Part shown: piece by piece, positions 55,275-57,558 of the stretch
Layout: every line of letters starts with the position of its first letter
Position numbering within the stretch: the first letter of the stretch is position 1
Source of the DNA: Saprospiraceae bacterium
Lineage (GTDB): Bacteria; Bacteroidota; Bacteroidia; Chitinophagales; Saprospiraceae
Assembly (NCBI GenBank): GCA_024103005.1
Contig: JAGFJA010000024.1
Location: forward strand, 1-57,558
DNA length: 57,558 nucleotides
Direction: 5' to 3'
The notes under the pieces: generated by a model
Told to the model about the DNA's origin: nothing
Database searches by the model: none
Seen by the model: the letters and a program-made list of their open reading frames with translations, nothing else
Program-made: the position numbers and the translations under genes

Positions 55275-56303
55275 TCATAACGATTCTTCATAAATATGGA
55301 GCATACTCTTCGAATCAAGTAAGAACATCTTGCCATCATGGAATTGCGGCGGGTAAGTGTTAAAATGAATTTCAGGCAACATCTGAAAATCTATAATTTG
55401 CCCTGTTACAGGATCTAATTTAGCGAAATAATACTCATTGTTATGTTTGCCTGTAAAATAGAAATTACCATCATGCCAAGTCATATCTGACCCAACCATC
55501 GAATAATTAGCATTTTGCCATGTGTGATTATTATCAAAAGGGCGAAGTATATTTGTTTCTAAAAATTTTTCTCCTTTTTTTAAATCTATGGCTGAAAAAA
55601 AAGTGCCTTTACACAGATATGCCGAATCATCAACGATATGCAGTGTTAGAGGTTGAAAATCTTCGTGTCGTACCCGCCAATTAATTTCTCCGTTGTCGGC
55701 ATTGATGGATAGGACACTGTCGCCGGATGTGATGATAAGTTTGTTATCATGTAAATATAATTTTTTAATCTCGCCACTATGGGATCCATCATAGTCTGAG
55801 TATGCAGTTATGGATGATAAATCTTGATTCCAGATTTCATTCTGATCAAAAAAGTTGAATAAAGATATTTCTGCATCATTAAAACGACAAACAAAATATT
55901 TACCATCTAAAGTCAAACGAGGAATTTTACTTGAGATATTCTCTTTAATAAATACTTTCTTCTCCAAATTAAAAATATGATACAAGACTTCCTCATTTTC
56001 ATTATCAACAGTTTTCCAAATAGAAATTTTATTAATCGCATCTAATAATTCAAAGTGGTAATTTAAATAATTGGCATGTCTATACGCTATTTTTCCTTGT
56101 AGATTGTAGGTTTTAAGGTGAGCAGTTAATATTTCAGTTTCAAAAATATTTGCATTATAATCTTTCTCTTTTGTATCCCACACCAATTCTAAATCTTTAA
56201 ATGCCAAGGTGTTTCTATTCTTTCTACTTGTAACAATCATTACATCATGTACAAATATGGGAGATCTTAATACATCAGTAATTTTTGATATTTCAACTAA
56301 CAT
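55275..56303 (-). CDS. PQQ-like beta-propeller protein, candidate immunity gene
   Basis: The 342-aa protein has no signal peptide and shows repeated blades with PQQ/WD-like form (SINADNGEINWRVRHED, AIDLKKGEKFLET, KLDPVTGQIIDFQML). It starts on the base after the stop of the 71-aa gene, which follows the toxin-like C-terminal domain. Cytoplasmic location and position suit an immunity or accessory protein, but propeller immunity proteins are not standard; a chaperone or unrelated binding role is possible. The AT-rich bases match the small gene, so the three move as a block. Confidence 0.55.
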   Translation of the reverse strand: MLVEISKITDVLRSPIFVHDVMIVTSRKNRNTLAFKDLELVWDTKEKDYNANIFETEILTAHLKTYNLQGKIAYRHANYLNYHFELLDAINKISIWKTVDNENEEVLYHIFNLEKKVFIKENISSKIPRLTLDGKYFVCRFNDAEISLFNFFDQNEIWNQDLSSITAYSDYDGSHSGEIKKLYLHDNKLIITSGDSVLSINADNGEINWRVRHEDFQPLTLHIVDDSAYLCKGTFFSAIDLKKGEKFLETNILRPFDNNHTWQNANYSMVGSDMTWHDGNFYFTGKHNNEYYFAKLDPVTGQIIDFQMLPEIHFNTYPPQFHDGKMFLLDSKSMLHIYEESL

Positions 56304-56519
56304 TTATTCTACTATTTCAAATAACATAAGAAACACATCTTCTTCTTTTAGATTCTTCAATAGTCGATGTGCATAATTTTCAGAATTTATTGATTCATCC
56401 TTTGGGAATAATTTCTTAACTTTAATTTCGTCCAAGCTATTAATAAGTTCATCTACAGGACTTCCATCTGCTTTTTTTAGTGAAGATAATATACTCGACT
56501 TTAGTGTTTCCGCATCCAT
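56304..56519 (-). CDS. 71-aa protein, candidate immunity protein
   Basis: The acidic, helical 71-aa protein (AETLKSSILSSLKKADGSP, then ELINSLDEIKVKKLF, ending EEDVFLMLFEIVE) begins 21 bases after the stop of the nuclease-like domain. It has no signal or membrane helix. In polymorphic toxin loci the gene directly after the toxin is normally its immunity gene, and small acidic helical proteins are common in that role. It is not matched to a named Imm family. It is coupled to the propeller gene (TAA then ATG with no gap). Confidence 0.6.
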   Translation of the reverse strand: MDAETLKSSILSSLKKADGSPVDELINSLDEIKVKKLFPKDESINSENYAHRLLKNLKEEDVFLMLFEIVE

Positions 56520-56540
56520 ATTTTTATTTCCTTTGAAAAT

Positions 56541-57364
56541 TTATTTTTTCATTCCCAATTCGATAAAATCTGGATCTGCAATATCGGGGATAAACTGATT
56601 TCGAAAAGTATTGTCACTCCAGTGTTTCCAATTACTCCAGTCTTTGAGTTCGAATTTAGTACCATCAAACAATTCTATATCATACTTCCTGAGTTTAGAC
56701 AAACCATCCCCTAAATCTATTTCAATTGGAGATTCAAATCTTTTAATCTGTTCTATGAATTTGTCTCCTTTCTTACTTGTATAATCTACGACCCATTTCG
56801 CTCCTTTATATTTGGGGTAAAATCCTGTTGATAAATCCTTTATTACTTTCTCAATACCCTCAACATCCTTTAATTTATGAAGCTTTTCAATTAGCTCTTT
56901 AAAATGAAGGTATGGGCAAGGACTTCTGTCCCTCCATCCAACGCTGTAAGCACATCACCCGCATGCAATGCCTCCGCCTCAACATAGTGATCCTTATACC
57001 AAAACGGATGATTGGGTGTCGCCCACAGGGTGTCTCCCGTAGTGAATACCAGCGCCATGATGGCACTGACGATATAGGACTTGATGGATGTCACTTTTTT
57101 CACCTCCGTTCGGTTGGTTTGGTGGTTGAAAGATAAGACCTTATCGTCAACTTTGATACGCTCGATGGGAATATTCTCACTTTTTGTAACGATTGGTGTG
57201 CCGGCAGGAAAACAACCGTATTTTGCCAAGGAACACGCATAATCACACGAAGCATTTCGGGCAGACATGAGATCATCAAAGTAGTCTGCATCAATATCTG
57301 GTTTCAAATGGGTCTTTGTACTAATTTCAGTCTGCTTTGCTATGATGACTCCTTCATTGCTCAT
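56541..57364 (-). CDS. Hint-domain protein with -1-frame nuclease-like C-terminal toxin domain
   Basis: Frame 1 (57364-56891) encodes a pre-toxin Hint domain: C51 in YGCFPAGTPIVT, ERIKVDDKVLSF and the block TPNHPF with H119, ending TEVLAHTFILKS. The last Hint strands look shortened. In the -1 frame a 118-residue domain runs from the T TTA AAG heptamer (56897-56903) to the stop at 56541. It has WVVDYTSKKGD, YDIELFDGTKFELKDW and FRNQFIPDI, with a D...ExK core like PD-(D/E)xK nucleases. A -1 slip at the heptamer gives one 274-aa protein. A lost base in the T run or a dead gene are alternatives. No secretion domain precedes it. Confidence 0.65.
56897..56903 (-). promoter_or_regulatory. Possible -1 frameshift heptamer (T TTA AAG)
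   Basis: In the Hint frame the bases read T TTA AAG, which fits the X XXY YYZ rule; a -1 slip puts TTT AAA under the same tRNAs and leads into the long toxin-like frame, two codons before the Hint stop. Only a weak stem (AGCT ... AGCT) follows. It may instead mark a one-base deletion. Confidence 0.4.
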
Positions 57365-57412
57365 ATTTTATTTTTTGGCCAATAGATGCCAGAGCCGAAG
57401 CCTACTCCTTAC

Positions 57413-57558
57413 TTACATGCTCTTTAATTCCTCGTACAAATCAGGAAGAAATTTATTTATTGGAGCATGTTGGATTGCATTTGAACCCATAGCCATTTTT
57501 TCATAAATTTCTATAGCCCAAGTACAAAATGTCTCAAAATCTGGTGAATTTGTCAACC
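57413..57558 (-). CDS. C-terminus of a gene cut by the window edge
   Basis: The last 48 codons of a minus-strand gene (DFETFCTWAIEIYEKMAMGS, then INKFLPDLYEELKSM, stop 57413), open to the window end. It is helical and acidic and lies 48 bases upstream of the Hint gene. By position it could be the immunity gene of a previous toxin cassette. Too little is present to place it in a family. Confidence 0.6.
   Translation of the reverse strand, partial: LTNSPDFETFCTWAIEIYEKMAMGSNAIQHAPINKFLPDLYEELKSM

Overview
The window comes from a moderately AT-rich member of the Bacteroidota, probably the Saprospiria/Chitinophagia side. The evidence is several promoters of the phylum-typical form (TTG, about 19 bases, TAnnTTTG), type IX secretion (T9SS) sorting tails, a PorV/PorQ-type outer-membrane protein, two GH92 alpha-mannosidases, ATP-type PEP carboxykinase and many lipobox proteins. 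No rRNA, tRNA, CRISPR array or intact insertion sequence was recognised. All family names come from reading motifs, not from database searches.

Layout. (1) 1-6500 is an accessory, gene-poor stretch on the minus strand: small lipoproteins, an outer-membrane barrel, a propeller lipoprotein, a CxxC lipoprotein and several broken genes. It is bracketed by two near-identical 296/297-bp direct repeats that carry the promoter regions of two unrelated lipoproteins. (2) 6900-20215 is mostly core: an OmpR/HisKA two-component pair, a CBS-pair protein, a TlpA-like thioredoxin, uppS, a FUSC-type membrane protein, an ABC-F ATPase, pckA, a dicarboxylate/amino-acid symporter and a GH5 mannanase-like lipoprotein. 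(3) 20538-31394 is accessory again: a copper island (46-aa lipoprotein, copZ-like chaperone, copA, and the wreck of an AraC-type regulator), a frameshifted TM1410/GH114-like gene, a glycine-rich secreted protein, a GH92 enzyme whose general-acid Glu appears to be Gln, a methyltransferase and a decayed outer-membrane transporter gene. (4) 31574-45494 holds a LytTR regulator next to a CHASE3/HisKA/REC/HPt hybrid kinase, two lysine-rich secreted peptides, a DUF2723 (TMEM260-like) glycosyltransferase, an internally deleted rpiB, an M28 peptidase, tsaB, two ArsR-type regulators and a second, canonical GH92. (5) 45641-54986 holds twin small secreted proteins, a T9SS-sorted beta-helix protein, a PorV/PorQ-family protein, gamma-glutamyltransferase and a membrane-protein cluster. 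(6) 55275-57558 is a polymorphic-toxin/immunity locus on the minus strand: a Hint-domain protein whose nuclease-like C-terminal domain lies in the -1 frame after a T TTA AAG heptamer, two directly following genes that may confer immunity, and the tail of another gene upstream.

Two themes stand out. One is mannose handling: two GH92 enzymes with different catalytic motifs, a mannanase-like GH5 and a DUF2723 protein related to O-mannosyltransferases, though not in one operon. The other is active decay and reshuffling: at least seven broken genes (fragments at 1966, 3014 and 3747; the AraC regulator; the TM1410-like gene; the MetA-type transporter; rpiB), all outside the conserved operons. The best candidates for something undescribed are the toxin/immunity locus at the right edge and the lipoprotein - propeller - CxxC cluster at 4046-6148.
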